DNA of 64,000 bases from Sporopachydermia quercuum (GCA_001599295.1 BCGN01000001.1:496001-560000); one strand, 5' to 3'; numbered from the stretch's first letter, positions 43,510 to 55,096 are shown. Numbers and translations are program-made. Notes: generated by a model from the sequence alone, not told the origin.

Positions 43510-44703
43510 GATGATCTAATATATGAGTTACAATTAATTGCTTATCTAAACATATATTAGTATTCCTCGCATAATTGAGCATGAAAAGTTATCGGATAGT
43601 GATATACATAATGGACTTGCAATCCATACACTGTAGTAAACCTTTAATCCTGAACGACCATCAAATAGCAATTAAGAGTTCTCAACAGAAACCGGCCAGC
43701 AATGTCGATTGTTTTCTATAGTTGATAGCTGCTTAACATCAAGAATTTTTTCAATTTGAAAGTCAAATAAATGTTGGAATCGAGTTAAATAGGATAGCGC
43801 TAGTATTGTGCGCTATAATCTGTGCTTACAACTACTATTGAACCAGCGGATACTTACTTCACTTTATTAACTGAATAAATCTCGTTATACAGTTTCAAAT
43901 TGAAATACAGGTTGATTGAAATTGAAATTGAAATTAAACTACCTTATTCCTAGAGATAAAGTAGAAGGTAACTTCAATAATAAGTTTAATCCTATGAGAT
44001 TATATGATGAATTAAGACAACACAATACTTTGTGTGACGGTAAGGACTGAAAGAAAACCGGAGAAGATAGTGGCCAAAATAATTAAGCTAATGAGGCGAA
44101 AATGGAGTTTAGAGTGGATAAATTCACATGACATTAGAGATTAAATGGTGGTGGAGGGGGGTACCAAATAAAAGAGGTGGTGTTGTTTATGATTAACCCG
44201 TACTCGTGAGTATAAGGCAACTATAATTTCAGAAAGTTATTTTCAAACACAGGTGAATCAATATCTTGAAGCTTGTCCACTGAAAAATACTGGGATATAG
44301 CATCAGAATTACTTCAATGTTTCACTATTCATATTATCCTGTTTCCCCAGCGATGAGATAGAAAACGGAAATAATCAAATCGATGGTAAATTGTTCTAAC
44401 TTCCTAGACGCCCGGGTAACTATTTCATAATCATTTGAATGATAATTCCGAAAATCATATATCAGATTACGTAATATATTATTAATCCTTAGTTCTTTTA
44501 GGCTTGAAACATTTGTCCCTAGAAACAATCTACAGAAAGACAGATGGGTTAACAAGCAAGAAGAGATACGATAGTCTGACATGTAGATACCACGGGAAAA
44601 CGGGGTGTAAGAACGAAGAAAGTAGTGGAATACTATAATCAAGCTATTTATAGGGGAAACTAGAAGTGACGTACTAGGTATTCTGTGAAGAAGGACCTGG
44701 AGG
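43510..44703. other. Divergent spacer PFY1 / TFA1
   Basis: A 128-codon minus frame (44334-44720) overlaps the TFA1 start and shows no family character. It is not called. The rest is AT-rich promoter sequence. Confidence 0.4.
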
Positions 44704-46053
44704 ATGGAAGATGTTACCAAACAACTGGTACAATTTGTATCACGCAGTTTCTATGACAAGTCGTATGTNATAGTAATGGACGCAATATTGGTTCATACAG
44801 TGCTTTCAGAAGATGATTTAATTTTTTTAGTTGGAATACAGAGGAAAGAACTGAGAGGAATATGTGCCAAGTTATGTGAGGATCGGCTGCTCACACAACA
44901 CTCTCAAAAGGAACCAGGTCCTATGAACAGACCACTTACCAGAACATACTTTTTCATAAATTATTGCCAATGCATAGATGCCATTAAATGGAAGATGCAT
45001 TCAATTGTCAAAGCCACCAAAGATGAACTAATGCTCGATGCAAACCCTCAGGGATATGTTTGCCCTATTTGCCATACTAGATACTCACAGATTGATGCTG
45101 TCGCCAATCCAGCACCTGATAATTCAGGATTCTTATGCGATTTGTGTGGTGTAGTGCTAATAGAAGATGACACATCAATTCAGTCGAAGATAAAACAAAA
45201 GAAACTAGCAAGGCTAATGAATATCCTACAACCACTGATTGATTTGTTGCGTAAAGTTGACGATACTTTCATACCAGACAATACATTTGAATCAGAACTG
45301 ACTAAAGCACTACCCGTTTCGACACAACCAGTTGCAACATACCAAGTAACCAATTCTAGATTCAAGAAATTTGGCAATAATTTCAACAAACAAAGTACAT
45401 CTGCAACTGCTCAGAATGCTACACTTAACGTTAATATTATATCTGCAGAGGATTCAGCAGCTCAGAAGGAAATGGAANTAGACGAGAAGGCTAGATTAGC
45501 TAAACTAAATGCTCTTCCTACTTGGCATGTGGAAAGTACTGTTGGAAAGACTTTACTCTCAAAGAGTGATACGAAGGATTCTAATGAAAACAATGAAAAT
45601 GCTGGAGATGGAGTCAACGATAGTGAAGCTAGTAAACAATCAATCATTGATCAAGAGGCTGAGAATGCATTGTCTGCTTACTACTCTCAATTGGCAGCTA
45701 AACAGAAGTTAGAGGACGAAGAAGAAGAGGAGGAAGATTCTGACGAAGATTATGAATTTGAAGACGTTGTTGATCCTAATAACAACGGCTCCTCAGCTGA
45801 GAAAACTAAGCAAGAAGAAGATACCGATATAGAGTTTTTAGATGTTGANACCGATTCCAAGCCTTNATCCAACTCAGATAGAGAAGTAACCCCAATGATT
45901 GATTTGGGTGAAGATGACACGAAGGATACTGACTGTAATCATGATGATTCAAAATCTAAAACAAACATCAGTAGTAATAATACTACTGAATTCCAAGATG
46001 ATGATGATGATGATGATGATGATTTTGATGATCTTGAGTTTGAGGATGTTTAA
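44704..46053 (+). CDS. TFA1: TFIIE large subunit
   Basis: This 449-residue protein starts with the TFIIE-alpha winged-helix domain (about residues 1-100; DDLIFLVGIQRKELRGICAK, then LCEDRLLTQHSQKE). The phrase CIDAIKWKMHSIVKATKDEL matches Tfa1 (AIDAIKWKVHQVVQRLKDDL). A Cys4 zinc ribbon follows, with CPICHTRYS and FLCDLCGVVL (about 119-156). The C-terminal 250 residues are disordered and acidic, ending in a poly-Asp run from GAT repeats and a FDDLEFEDV tail that may contact TFIIH. Two conserved leucines are encoded by CTG. Four N bases lie in the frame. It works with Tfa2 to recruit TFIIH to RNA polymerase II promoters. Confidence 0.95.
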   Translation: MEDVTKQLVQFVSRSFYDKSYXIVMDAILVHTVLSEDDLIFLVGIQRKELRGICAKLCEDRLLTQHSQKEPGPMNRPLTRTYFFINYCQCIDAIKWKMHSIVKATKDELMLDANPQGYVCPICHTRYSQIDAVANPAPDNSGFLCDLCGVVLIEDDTSIQSKIKQKKLARLMNILQPLIDLLRKVDDTFIPDNTFESELTKALPVSTQPVATYQVTNSRFKKFGNNFNKQSTSATAQNATLNVNIISAEDSAAQKEMEXDEKARLAKLNALPTWHVESTVGKTLLSKSDTKDSNENNENAGDGVNDSEASKQSIIDQEAENALSAYYSQLAAKQKLEDEEEEEEDSDEDYEFEDVVDPNNNGSSAEKTKQEEDTDIEFLDVXTDSKPXSNSDREVTPMIDLGEDDTKDTDCNHDDSKSKTNISSNNTTEFQDDDDDDDDDFDDLEFEDV

Positions 46054-46578
46054 TCATATGGATATGATACACATAATGAATACACATTACATTCCCCGCT
46101 GTATAATTGTGGATGATACATAACAGAACACTACAAAACTGTACTATAATCTGAAGACTGTGTCGTTTGAATTTTTTTTTTGGAATCTTTTTTCTTCTAT
46201 GGATATATGTTACCCTCTATACAATAATTCACCATTTATTGTCATTTATCCTTACCATTCTTGTAACATTATCTATTTGAAAACTTCAGTTTGTCCTACT
46301 CGAATTCTTTGTGTCATTCATTCATTTACTCCGTAATTCTTATCAAATCTCCGAAATTCCAAATTGCGGAAATAATAAACTTAAAGTCTCCTCATAACAG
46401 ATACTTTTTCAACCCCATAAAATAGTGAAAGACTGAATAATTGTCAAAGGACTGAAAATTTCACTGATTTGTCAACGTCTTTATGTTATTTTATCTCCAA
46501 GAATGTCTTGCTCAAGCGACATCAACCNTTTGTGTAAAGAAGTGAACCCGAATGTTTGGTGGAATTTGAATTTTCAAT
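46054..46578. promoter_or_regulatory. Tandem spacer TFA1 to CTP1
   Basis: TFA1 3' region and CTP1 promoter, with a T-run near 46170 and one N base. No gene is seen. Confidence 0.45.
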
Positions 46579-47774
46579 ATGAGTTCAGGAGACAAAGGAA
46601 ATAAAAAGGCATGTATTATAGGTGGTAAAATCAATGGCATATCTGAGTGATCGATTCACAACTGTTTATAGCAAGCTCCAGAAAAACTTATACTCTGATG
46701 CTTTCATATTTATAGAATAAAAAAGTGGACTTTCTTCAAGTAAGATTTGGATAAATAACTATTTAGAAGTGTATATTAACATGTTTTAGCCGGATCCTAT
46801 GAAATCCTTCATTGCTGGTGGTGTTGCAGGAGGTATTGAAGGTGTGATCACTGTGAGTATTACTTGTTTCGCTGAGATTAAATAGACTGAAAGAAACAGC
46901 TNCTTTTTTAATTTACAGTATTTTCTTCCGAAGTGGAATGATATAATTTAAGTTTTCTTTCGTTACTAACAAAAGTGATCATAAGTATCCCTTTGAATTT
47001 GCCAAAACACGACTCCAGCTTGTTGATAAAACATCCAAGGCCTCAAGAAATCCGCTGGTCCTCATATACAACACAGCAAAGACTCAAGGTATTTCTTCCT
47101 TGTATGTTGGATGTCCAGCATTCGTTGTAGGAAATACGGTGAAAGCATCAGTTCGTTTTTTGGGGTTTGATTCAATAAAAAGATTACTAGCTGATGATCA
47201 AGGCAAACTTTCAGGACCTAGAGGTGTACTTGCAGGATTGGGTGCAGGTTTATTGGAATCATTCATTGCCGTGACACCTTTCGAGGCGATAAAGACCGCT
47301 TTAATCGATGATAAACAAGCAGCTCAACCAAAATACCAGAATGGAATAATTAAAGGCAGTATTAAACTATGCAAAGATATGGGAGTAAAAGGTATTTATG
47401 CTGGAATTGTTCCTGTTTCTTTACGACAAGCTGCAAATCAAAGTGTTAGATTAGGTAGTTATAACTCTTTGAAAACTCTTGTTCAAGGAGGAAGCACTGC
47501 TCCTTTGAGTTCTCTCCAAACTTTTGCAATTGGTGCATTTGCTGGTATTATTACTGTATACACTACAATGCCAATTGACACAGTAAAGACACGCATGCAG
47601 AGTTTGGATGGTAAGAAGCTTTATGGAAGCACACTCAATTGTTTCGTTAGAGTATGGAAGGATGAAGGCGTAATGACCTACTGGAAAGGCGCTACACCAA
47701 GACTTGGTCGTTTGGTGTTGAGCGGAGGTATCGTATTCACAATCTATGAGAAGATGTTAATACTCTTAGGCTGA
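46579..47774 (+). CDS. CTP1: Mitochondrial citrate/tricarboxylate carrier, 3 exons
   Basis: Exons 46579-46608, 46790-46852 and 46986-47774 give 293 residues. Intron 1 (181 nt) starts with GCATGT, so it is GC-AG, with a TATTAAC branch and TTTTAG acceptor. No GT in reach keeps the frame. Intron 2 (133 nt) has GTGAGT, TACTAAC and an AAG acceptor. The joined sequence reads PDPMKSFIAGGVAGGIEGVI, then TYPFEFAKTRLQLVDKTSKA. It matches Ctp1 (SFLAGSLAGAAEACITYPFEFAKTRLQL) through to GRLVLSGGIVFTIYEK. Three mitochondrial carrier repeats carry the Px[DE]xx[KR] signatures (PFEFAK, PFEAIK, PIDTVK). It exchanges citrate for malate or isocitrate across the inner membrane. Confidence 0.95.
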
Positions 47775-47994
47775 TTAAAAACAGAAAACTGTTTATTGAT
47801 CATAAGCAATAATCAGCATCTNTACTACTATAAAAGTACTAATTCACCATAGATGCTAATGCATAAAAAACAATATAAAGCTATACCTCATATAATCAGT
47901 AATTAATATATACAATCATCTATTTATCCTAACCCTTCAAATTCATGTCTAAAGCGTAACTAAAGAAAGAAAAAATCAAACCACGCAACCCTAT

Positions 47995-49194
47995 TCAAAC
48001 AGGAACATTTTCATTTTCTTGTGTTGTTTCAATGTCAACTACTGTTGGAGCTCGTAAAATGATCATTTCCATTCTGATTGCTCTGATATAATCGACTACT
48101 GATATCAGAATCAAAAAGCAACCAATTCCAACGAATAACCAACCCATAGTTCCTGAGCCATCATCAGCAGCTAAATATCCATCTGTGCTATCTGAAGATT
48201 GATGTTGTATATCAGTGCTTACTGATCCACCATATGGATCATTGGCTGAGTCTATATCATAGTTTGAAGGAGTATTAGGTTGGAAATAGCTCTGATCAAC
48301 ATGTGCAGGCTTATTATAGTCTGTGCTAAATGAACCTTCAGGAAGGATATAATAGCCAAACTGTATTGAAGTTAATCCTAATCCTGCTCTAGAACCATTC
48401 TTGGCTGCATGCGATGTATGTAATAAATAAGTAAGGAAGAACCCAACAAGTTGAAATGCATAAGATACCATCAAATTCCATACAAAATTTACTATGGTGC
48501 CCACGGGAAGGCCATCAACATATACTTCATCATTGAATCCTGGTGTAAAAACAGTAGCTTCCCAGTAAGGAGGTGTAGCATCAGCTGCTGCTTCTTCATA
48601 TGAAGGGGGTAGTTCTTCACTATTTTGAGCATCAGTAGCACTTTCTGGTTTAGCCGTTAGGTTGTTGAAAACACCATCATTATCAACACCTAATCCAACA
48701 TAACGGGCTCTTCTTTGTACCCCTGAATTTCTACTGAAAGAGTTCAATTTGCTTTTGACCCAATTCCAAGATCCTAATCTTTCCTGAGATCTGGTTTGAG
48801 TACCAATACTCGTTGAAGTACCTGAAGTACCTAACGTGTCATTCTGATAATCAGTGTCTAAAACGTCTAAATCATCTTCTGGAGAAATTACACGATCATC
48901 GTTTAATCCTCCCCCTACTGAAACGTATTTGGCATTACCAACATGTCTACTGCTTGTTGTTTTGGTATTATTGCCATGAACAACAAGATCATCACTATCA
49001 TTATCGCTATCGTCACTGTCATCAAAAGATGAAATTAATGCATTATATCCATCTGAGTTATCATGTCTTACATCTCTGGCGGGTGACGCTGTGTTATTTG
49101 CTGTAGAATCTGTTGGGACTTCAAATAATACTGTGTCATTTTCCCCTGAGCCTATTATTGTGTGGCTCACAGGAGTGTAAGCTGGTTGTATCAT
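47995..49194 (-). CDS. BSD2: Bsd2/Ndfip-family Rsp5 adaptor
   Basis: The 399-residue protein has an acidic Ser/Asp-rich cytosolic N-terminus (about 1-190) and a PPxY motif (LPPSYEEA near residue 197) that would bind WW domains of the ubiquitin ligase Rsp5. Three hydrophobic segments follow. The first two lie in VGTIVNFVWNLMVSYAFQLV and in the adjacent FFLTYLLH, and the third in WLFVGIGCFLILISVVDYI near residue 360. HTSHAAKNGSRAGLG is the Bsd2 signature (HTSHAAKQGSRAGLG). A Ser/Asp-rich loop separates TM2 and TM3. Bsd2 directs metal transporters and misfolded membrane proteins to vacuolar sorting. Convergent with CTP1. Confidence 0.9.
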   Translation of the reverse strand: MIQPAYTPVSHTIIGSGENDTVLFEVPTDSTANNTASPARDVRHDNSDGYNALISSFDDSDDSDNDSDDLVVHGNNTKTTSSRHVGNAKYVSVGGGLNDDRVISPEDDLDVLDTDYQNDTLGTSGTSTSIGTQTRSQERLGSWNWVKSKLNSFSRNSGVQRRARYVGLGVDNDGVFNNLTAKPESATDAQNSEELPPSYEEAAADATPPYWEATVFTPGFNDEVYVDGLPVGTIVNFVWNLMVSYAFQLVGFFLTYLLHTSHAAKNGSRAGLGLTSIQFGYYILPEGSFSTDYNKPAHVDQSYFQPNTPSNYDIDSANDPYGGSVSTDIQHQSSDSTDGYLAADDGSGTMGWLFVGIGCFLILISVVDYIRAIRMEMIILRAPTVVDIETTQENENVPV

Positions 49195-49871
49195 TTCTAA
49201 ACCCTTTCTGGTTTCTATTCTCCGTTTCCCTTTCTCTTTTGTTATGGTTAACTATTATGTTTCTCCATACATCTGCCTACTTCTTGACATCATAATAAAA
49301 TACGATTTTGTGCAGAATGGAGTGCTTTGTATGCAATTATAAATAACAGGCATCATAATATGATGGGACACTTAGTGGGCCATGAACAAACAAACTTAGA
49401 CAAAAGAAGGACAGGTAGAGAATATGCACAATATATAAACAGAAGGGGGTAATCTTGGAGATTTGTTTAGTCAAGTGGCAAGCAACTTTATTTGGGTCGG
49501 CAAAGAGCAAAGAGCACGTGATGATGGTATGTGGGGTAAAGGGTGTTGGAGTAGTGCTAGCATGTATGTAACATTTAGGAATAACTAGATAAACAAATAA
49601 TGAGAGTACTTATGCCGAAACTAGTATTTTTGTTACTCTTGGGGAAATAAGGATATATAGATTTAGGAAGTAGATTAGATGATTAATATACAAGACATGC
49701 TGTTTATGGCGTATGAGGTGAGGTGTGATGGTGGGAAAATATTGTAAAGATTATATCAGGATAAATCGTTTCGGTAGTGCCTTGAGCTTGTAAGTGAATT
49801 ATCATTTACATAGTAAATAGCTTGAGTAAACTGAAATCCGTTTATTATAATAACATACTGTACATTAACGA
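49195..49871. other. Spacer SNF5 3' / BSD2 5'
   Basis: Promoter of BSD2 and 3' end of SNF5. A CACGTG lies at about 49515. No gene is seen. Confidence 0.45.
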
Positions 49872-52337
49872 TTAGAAACGAGGAAATCTAGCAAGCTTCT
49901 CAGGGGCTATTTTCAGCTTCACCTTGTAGTTCTGTTGCGAGACTGGGTTAACACTGAGATTTAACGGTGATCCATTATAAGAACCGGAGATTCTGAATGT
50001 TGAAATAGATGAAGAGCCACTATGACTATTACCGCTGAAGTCATTCTTGATTCTGAATTGACCGTTTTGGGAACCTGAGCTTCCAGTGTGATTACCAAAT
50101 GATTTGGCGTCAGCAACAAATGTGGTGATTCCTGATCCAGCTGAGGATTGTTTCCCATCCGACATAATCACATCATCGCTATAATCAGGTAAATCTTCAA
50201 TGGGAGGTCTTACCGATCCTGGTAGAATGGATGATTTCACAGGTGTTCTGAATGTTCGCTGAATGTCTGTTAAATCTGGTAATACAGGTCCTCCACGTCT
50301 TGTAGCTCTACCCATTCTCCTCTTCCTTCGAAAATCACGTTCTCTATCTTTATCCATTCTATCTAGTTCCAATTCGGTGACTTCAATAAACATTGGAGAA
50401 AATTCTTTGAGGTTTGGCTTAGGTCGAAGAACATCTTCTGGTTGTAATTGTTTTCGGATATGTATCTTGATGTCCTCATCTTCTATAGTAGTACCATCAA
50501 ATCCATAACCAACAAGGAATAAACACTTAGTATACAATTGTACCTGTTCTCTAATTGAATGTGCAATTGCTGTAGCAAATTCACCAGGAAGATTTAACTC
50601 CTGAGCCGTTATTTCTGCAAATGTTTCTGGTTCATTATCAGGATTGTTTATATCCCATTCAAACTGATCGATATAGGTAGTGGTACCGTTAGTGATATCT
50701 AGCTTGATTAGTATTCTAGCGTCTGAATCTTTAACACGTTCAGAGATTTGCTGAGAAGAATTACGAGATGATAACAACGGTCCTGCTGGTGAAATAGGAG
50801 TCTCAGGTGGCACTGTTGTAGATTTGGATTTTCTAATTGCAACGGAAGCCGATAGTGAAGCACTGATATTCCCGGCATCTAAGGTTCTATCAGTCCCATC
50901 TGGATAAGCATGTGGATGGAAATCATCAATCTGTTCTTTGATACCTGCTGCTATTTGATCCACAAATTGATACCCTATATCAAAGTCTTCAGCTATTTGC
51001 CTTGCAAATTTCTCCACAGTAAGCTCTTTATCACTTAAATTCCATACAAATGTATCTCTAAGTCTGAATTTATCCTTCTCTGGGTCAAATTCCAATCTGA
51101 TAGGGACCAGTACATCTTGCCGACTATTTGGCTTATCATCAACATTTGAAGGTCCTAATTCGAAATCATCCTGTAACATTTTATCAGACAATAGAGGTAA
51201 CTTAGACTTACGCTTTCTATGTCTAGGATAAAGTACTTCAGTTCTATCAATAGTCCAACCATTTCCATAACCTTTATAACCTTCACCCCAAATTGAGGGT
51301 CTTCCTCCAGGACCTGATGGTAACCCAGGCACAGGCCCTTGATCTAGACCGAACCTTGCCATTTTTAAAACTCGAAAATAAACGAAATCTCTTCCGAATT
51401 TCTTCATGACTCTCCCATCTATGAAATCTTCTATGTCTCTTTGATAAATTTGCCTATTTACCAGATCTTTTTCGATTATTGATTCATATTCTTTCAACCC
51501 AGGTGGAATTGGTTTATCAGCCCTTAATAACATGGTAGACCAGTACTTTGTTCCAGGGATACGAACCGGTCCTGCTGGTGTACCACTGTTCAGCCCCGAG
51601 GAACCAGTTAGGCCTCCAGGTGCCACAAGACCACCTTGCACTGGAGGGATCCCAGCAGGACCTTGTTGAGTACCTATAGGAAAAGCATTTAAATGAACAG
51701 GATTTTGAATGGTCTCGTTACTACCAGAAAGAGCTGGGTTGCCTAAACCAGGGTTCCCAGCAACCACGTTAGGTGTAGCCTGTGGAACATTCCCTGCAGC
51801 AACTGCAGCCGCTGCGGCAGCTGCGGCAGAACCCGAAACGCCCATAGAATTAGAAACGGCTCCTCTAATTGGCCCAGTAGATAATATATTTTGCTGGATT
51901 ATACCAACAGAGCCCGGTCCAGGAACAGGTCCTGCCATTGATCTATTAGGAGGCATCATAGGATTTCCCATTCCTACTGGAGCCATATAAGCTGACTTCA
52001 TTCCTACTGGAGATTCGACACTGCTTTTCCGTGGTGTTCCTATGCTCTGGTTTGACGGAAGATGTGATCGCAATAAAGCTTCGTTCTGAGCGTTTAGTAG
52101 TTGCGGTGGCGGTATATTTAGTAAATGTGCTGGCATATCAGGCATCATTCCGTAAGGATTCAAAGGATAAGAGGTCATTCCACCAGTATTGGGTTGACCC
52201 TTGGCTGAGAATTGAGGATCTGGTTCTCCAGGTTGAGAGAATGAGTTTTGTACAGGATTCATTGGTCGCTCTGGTTGAATGGCACCAGTGGCCAATCCCA
52301 TCATTTTCTGTTGCAGTTGTGCTTGTTGGGATTGCAT
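49872..52337 (-). CDS. SNF5: SWI/SNF-type chromatin remodelling core subunit Snf5
   Basis: The 821-residue protein has a Gln/Pro/Gly-rich N-terminus, including an alanine run near residue 170. The conserved core lies in the second half. Repeat 1 (DVLVPIRLEFDPEKDKFRLR, about 400-480) and repeat 2 (ILIKLDITNGTTTYIDQFEW, about 545-640) each end with an IREQ/IKEQ helix. The motif LPDLTDIQRTFRTPV after an Arg-rich stretch is the Snf5 C-terminal signature. The paralogue Sfh1 of RSC is the alternative, but the long N-terminus favours Snf5. The reading frame stays open for 17 codons upstream of the chosen ATG to a TAG acceptor-like site at 52389. That suggests a leader intron. Confidence 0.86.
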   Translation of the reverse strand: MQSQQAQLQQKMMGLATGAIQPERPMNPVQNSFSQPGEPDPQFSAKGQPNTGGMTSYPLNPYGMMPDMPAHLLNIPPPQLLNAQNEALLRSHLPSNQSIGTPRKSSVESPVGMKSAYMAPVGMGNPMMPPNRSMAGPVPGPGSVGIIQQNILSTGPIRGAVSNSMGVSGSAAAAAAAAVAAGNVPQATPNVVAGNPGLGNPALSGSNETIQNPVHLNAFPIGTQQGPAGIPPVQGGLVAPGGLTGSSGLNSGTPAGPVRIPGTKYWSTMLLRADKPIPPGLKEYESIIEKDLVNRQIYQRDIEDFIDGRVMKKFGRDFVYFRVLKMARFGLDQGPVPGLPSGPGGRPSIWGEGYKGYGNGWTIDRTEVLYPRHRKRKSKLPLLSDKMLQDDFELGPSNVDDKPNSRQDVLVPIRLEFDPEKDKFRLRDTFVWNLSDKELTVEKFARQIAEDFDIGYQFVDQIAAGIKEQIDDFHPHAYPDGTDRTLDAGNISASLSASVAIRKSKSTTVPPETPISPAGPLLSSRNSSQQISERVKDSDARILIKLDITNGTTTYIDQFEWDINNPDNEPETFAEITAQELNLPGEFATAIAHSIREQVQLYTKCLFLVGYGFDGTTIEDEDIKIHIRKQLQPEDVLRPKPNLKEFSPMFIEVTELELDRMDKDRERDFRRKRRMGRATRRGGPVLPDLTDIQRTFRTPVKSSILPGSVRPPIEDLPDYSDDVIMSDGKQSSAGSGITTFVADAKSFGNHTGSSGSQNGQFRIKNDFSGNSHSGSSSISTFRISGSYNGSPLNLSVNPVSQQNYKVKLKIAPEKLARFPRF

Positions 52338-53552
52338 GGCGCACTTGTTGATTATCTGTTCGTTGTATTTCAGTATTGTGTTTGGGCTCTAGAGAAGATG
52401 AATTATAAACTAAGACTCAGTTCATAAGTCAACCATACATTAACTTAGTTTTCGATGCCGTGATATGCAGTGATTCTTAATATGAACATTATGCTTTCTA
52501 ACCAGATTATTTCCAGTTGCTATTAGCAAAATTCCTTCCAGTTTGAGAACGATGAAGTTGATACTTTATATAATACAGTGGTGAACAATCAAAACTAATC
52601 GTACTTATCCCCGCTACACTTTCTCAATCCAAAATACCAATGAATATAGTCGAAATACTAACAGGTAAATAACAGGTGTATAAACAAGACTTTGAATAAC
52701 AGTAGTTAGTAACTCAATGTATCAGTCTCCAATAACAGTGATTGACAAGTAACTCAGTACAAGAAAATCAGACAGGTTCCTGTGTTTTGTTAATGGGCTT
52801 GTTATCACAAACTATCAGACATAAAACAGCCAGTCTATAAATTGAATGTACTGCGATTTATCTTTCGTTGCGGAAACTCAAAGACTCAAGACTGCCTTTA
52901 GTAATCAAAGGATTATTTCAATTTTCAAACCGGTTTTTTGTTTGGTATTTCGCGTTTATTGCTACTAGTCAATTGATCCTTCTTATCAGATAATTGTTAT
53001 TATTTATTAGTTGGAACATGCGTGTTTGAACATTCAGCGTTCTGCTAATGACTTACGAGTTTCTGAGGTGGAACCGGAAAGGATTGAGAAAGGAGAAAGA
53101 TGGTTTTATATCTTCTCCGGAATATGAGGTGACTGGGTGTTAGAGAATGGGGGGGGGAGCTGCTGGAGATATGAAGTGGAAAGAGGTATATTCGATTACG
53201 TTATTATATAAATTTAGAAAGTACGTACTGACTGAGGATGAGTTGAATATACTGAAAGATATGGAATATTATTGATTTGTTGAGAAGTAGATGTTCTTAA
53301 GATTAGCGGTACAAAAATAATGCCTTTCGTTTTTATATAAAGGGATGTGTGGGAGTTCTACTCAGAAATGAACTGGGTAATGAATGCAAATCAGGTTGTA
53401 TCATTCAGTATTTTCGCTTATCACAGGCTGTGTAGCAAATTGATTACATAGTTCTTCCTGATGTTTCACCCAAAAACCATTTGAAAATTAATGTATCGCT
53501 TCTATCATAATACAAATAAACCATTCCAACTAAATATCTCATGATTTATGCT
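52338..53552. promoter_or_regulatory. SNF5 upstream region with possible leader intron
   Basis: A GTAAGT donor at 53056 and a CTCTAG acceptor at 52389 could bound a 668-nt intron in the SNF5 leader, with no ATG in the first exon. The branch site is not clear. A run of nine G lies at 53149-53157. No other gene is seen. Confidence 0.35.
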
Positions 53553-54884
53553 TTATGTTCTGTAGTCACCATTAATGGTAACGTACTCATGCGTGAAATC
53601 ACAAGTCCAGTACTTAGCTGATTGTCCACCACCAGTACCAAGTGAAACTAAAATATGAAGGTCTTCCATTTTCAGGATTTCACTTGCCCTATCTTCGTCA
53701 ACATTTTCTGGTTCGCCGTTGACTAAAAGTTTAAGCTCAGCAGTTCCATTCGTTGGAATGAATGAAACATTGGTCTTGAAAGGATCAACATCTACACCAG
53801 CATAACCTGTGGCGCATAAAATTCTTCCCCAGTTAGCATCACCTCCATACAAAGCACATTTAACAAGGGCAGAAGTAGCAATAGTGGATGCAACCTGCTT
53901 AGCATCCTCGAAAGAATGAGCGTCAGTAACTTCAATGGTAACAAACTTAGTGGCACCCTCACCATCCCGGACAATCAATTGTGATAATTCTTGAGCAAAT
54001 TCAACAAAGATGTTCTGTAGAACAGAAAAACCAGGACTAGATTCAGTGATCACATCAGCTTCACCTGGGGCTGCAGCACCATTTGCTAAGGCAGTAAGGG
54101 TATCGTTTGTTGACATATCACCATCTACAGAAATAGAATTGAATGATCGATCAGCAGCAAACTTAAGAGCTTTTTGTAAAGCAGATGGTTCAACTGCTGC
54201 ATCAGTAACGAAGAAACTCAACATCGTTGCCATGTTAGGATGAATCATACCAGCACCCTTCGCCAATCCAGCAATGCTATATGTCGTTCCATTAAGCTCA
54301 AACTGCTTGGAAACAAGCTTTGGGAATATATCAGTGGTCATAATAGCTTTAGCACAAGATAGCCAAGCGTCATGGTCGGAACCTAGATTGCTGTTATACA
54401 AGGTACTGATACCTGGAATAATCTTATCCATAGAAAGCTTTTGTCCGATAACACCTGTAGACATAACCAGTGTATGCTTAGATCCGTCAGCAGCACCGGT
54501 GAGATTATCAACCTCATCAACCATAGCCTTTGCGTCTTTGATACCTCCTTGACCTGTAACTGCATTAGCACATCCACTATTCACTACAATAGATCGAATT
54601 CCCTTACCGCCACTAGTTTCCATAATATCTTTATCAACAACGACAGGAGCTGCCTTGAAGATGTTTCGAGTAAATATAGCAGCGGCAGCACATTCTCTGT
54701 CTGATACTAACAAAGCCAAATCAGAGTTGCCATTTTTCTTAACACCTGTTGCAATTCCACCAACGGAAAACCCTTTAGGATATGTTCCAGATTTGGGAAC
54801 GAATCTACTCTTATCCTGGGCAAGGGTTTTACTGGCCATTGTAAAGTATCGCACACCAGTTTTCATTGATACCTCAAAACCCAT
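53553..54884 (-). CDS. ARG7: Bifunctional ornithine acetyltransferase / N-acetylglutamate synthase
   Basis: This 443-residue ArgJ-family enzyme moves acetyl groups from N-acetylornithine to glutamate in the mitochondrial arginine pathway. The N-terminus is short, basic and hydroxylated, like a matrix presequence. The autoproteolysis motif [17 protein letters not shown] is present, with the nucleophilic Thr220 that starts the beta chain. GGDANWGRI and the C-terminal [12 protein letters not shown] are family marks. S. cerevisiae Arg7 (Ecm40) has 441 residues. Together with ARG1 it is one of two arginine genes here. A Gcn4-type site lies 213 bases upstream. Confidence 0.96.
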   Translation of the reverse strand: MGFEVSMKTGVRYFTMASKTLAQDKSRFVPKSGTYPKGFSVGGIATGVKKNGNSDLALLVSDRECAAAAIFTRNIFKAAPVVVDKDIMETSGGKGIRSIVVNSGCANAVTGQGGIKDAKAMVDEVDNLTGAADGSKHTLVMSTGVIGQKLSMDKIIPGISTLYNSNLGSDHDAWLSCAKAIMTTDIFPKLVSKQFELNGTTYSIAGLAKGAGMIHPNMATMLSFFVTDAAVEPSALQKALKFAADRSFNSISVDGDMSTNDTLTALANGAAAPGEADVITESSPGFSVLQNIFVEFAQELSQLIVRDGEGATKFVTIEVTDAHSFEDAKQVASTIATSALVKCALYGGDANWGRILCATGYAGVDVDPFKTNVSFIPTNGTAELKLLVNGEPENVDEDRASEILKMEDLHILVSLGTGGGQSAKYWTCDFTHEYVTINGDYRT

Positions 54885-55096
54885 ATTTGAAAATATCTTT
54901 TGAATTCTTCTGTTCTTCTTGCTTTGTTGCCTAACCTATAGGAACTCTAACACTAACACTTAATACACTGCCTACCAACTGCTCACCTTCAAAACAAGCA
55001 ATAAAAGGTCAACCACTACCGTACTTAAATATCTGCCTCTATTAGTTAACCTTCTCAAAAAAAGTTCATTGTCCTCTTGACTAGTTTGCTATTCAA

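Noticed and set aside
44334-44720. 128-codon minus-strand frame upstream of TFA1
   Set aside because: It overlaps the TFA1 start codon and lies in its promoter. No motif was recognised.
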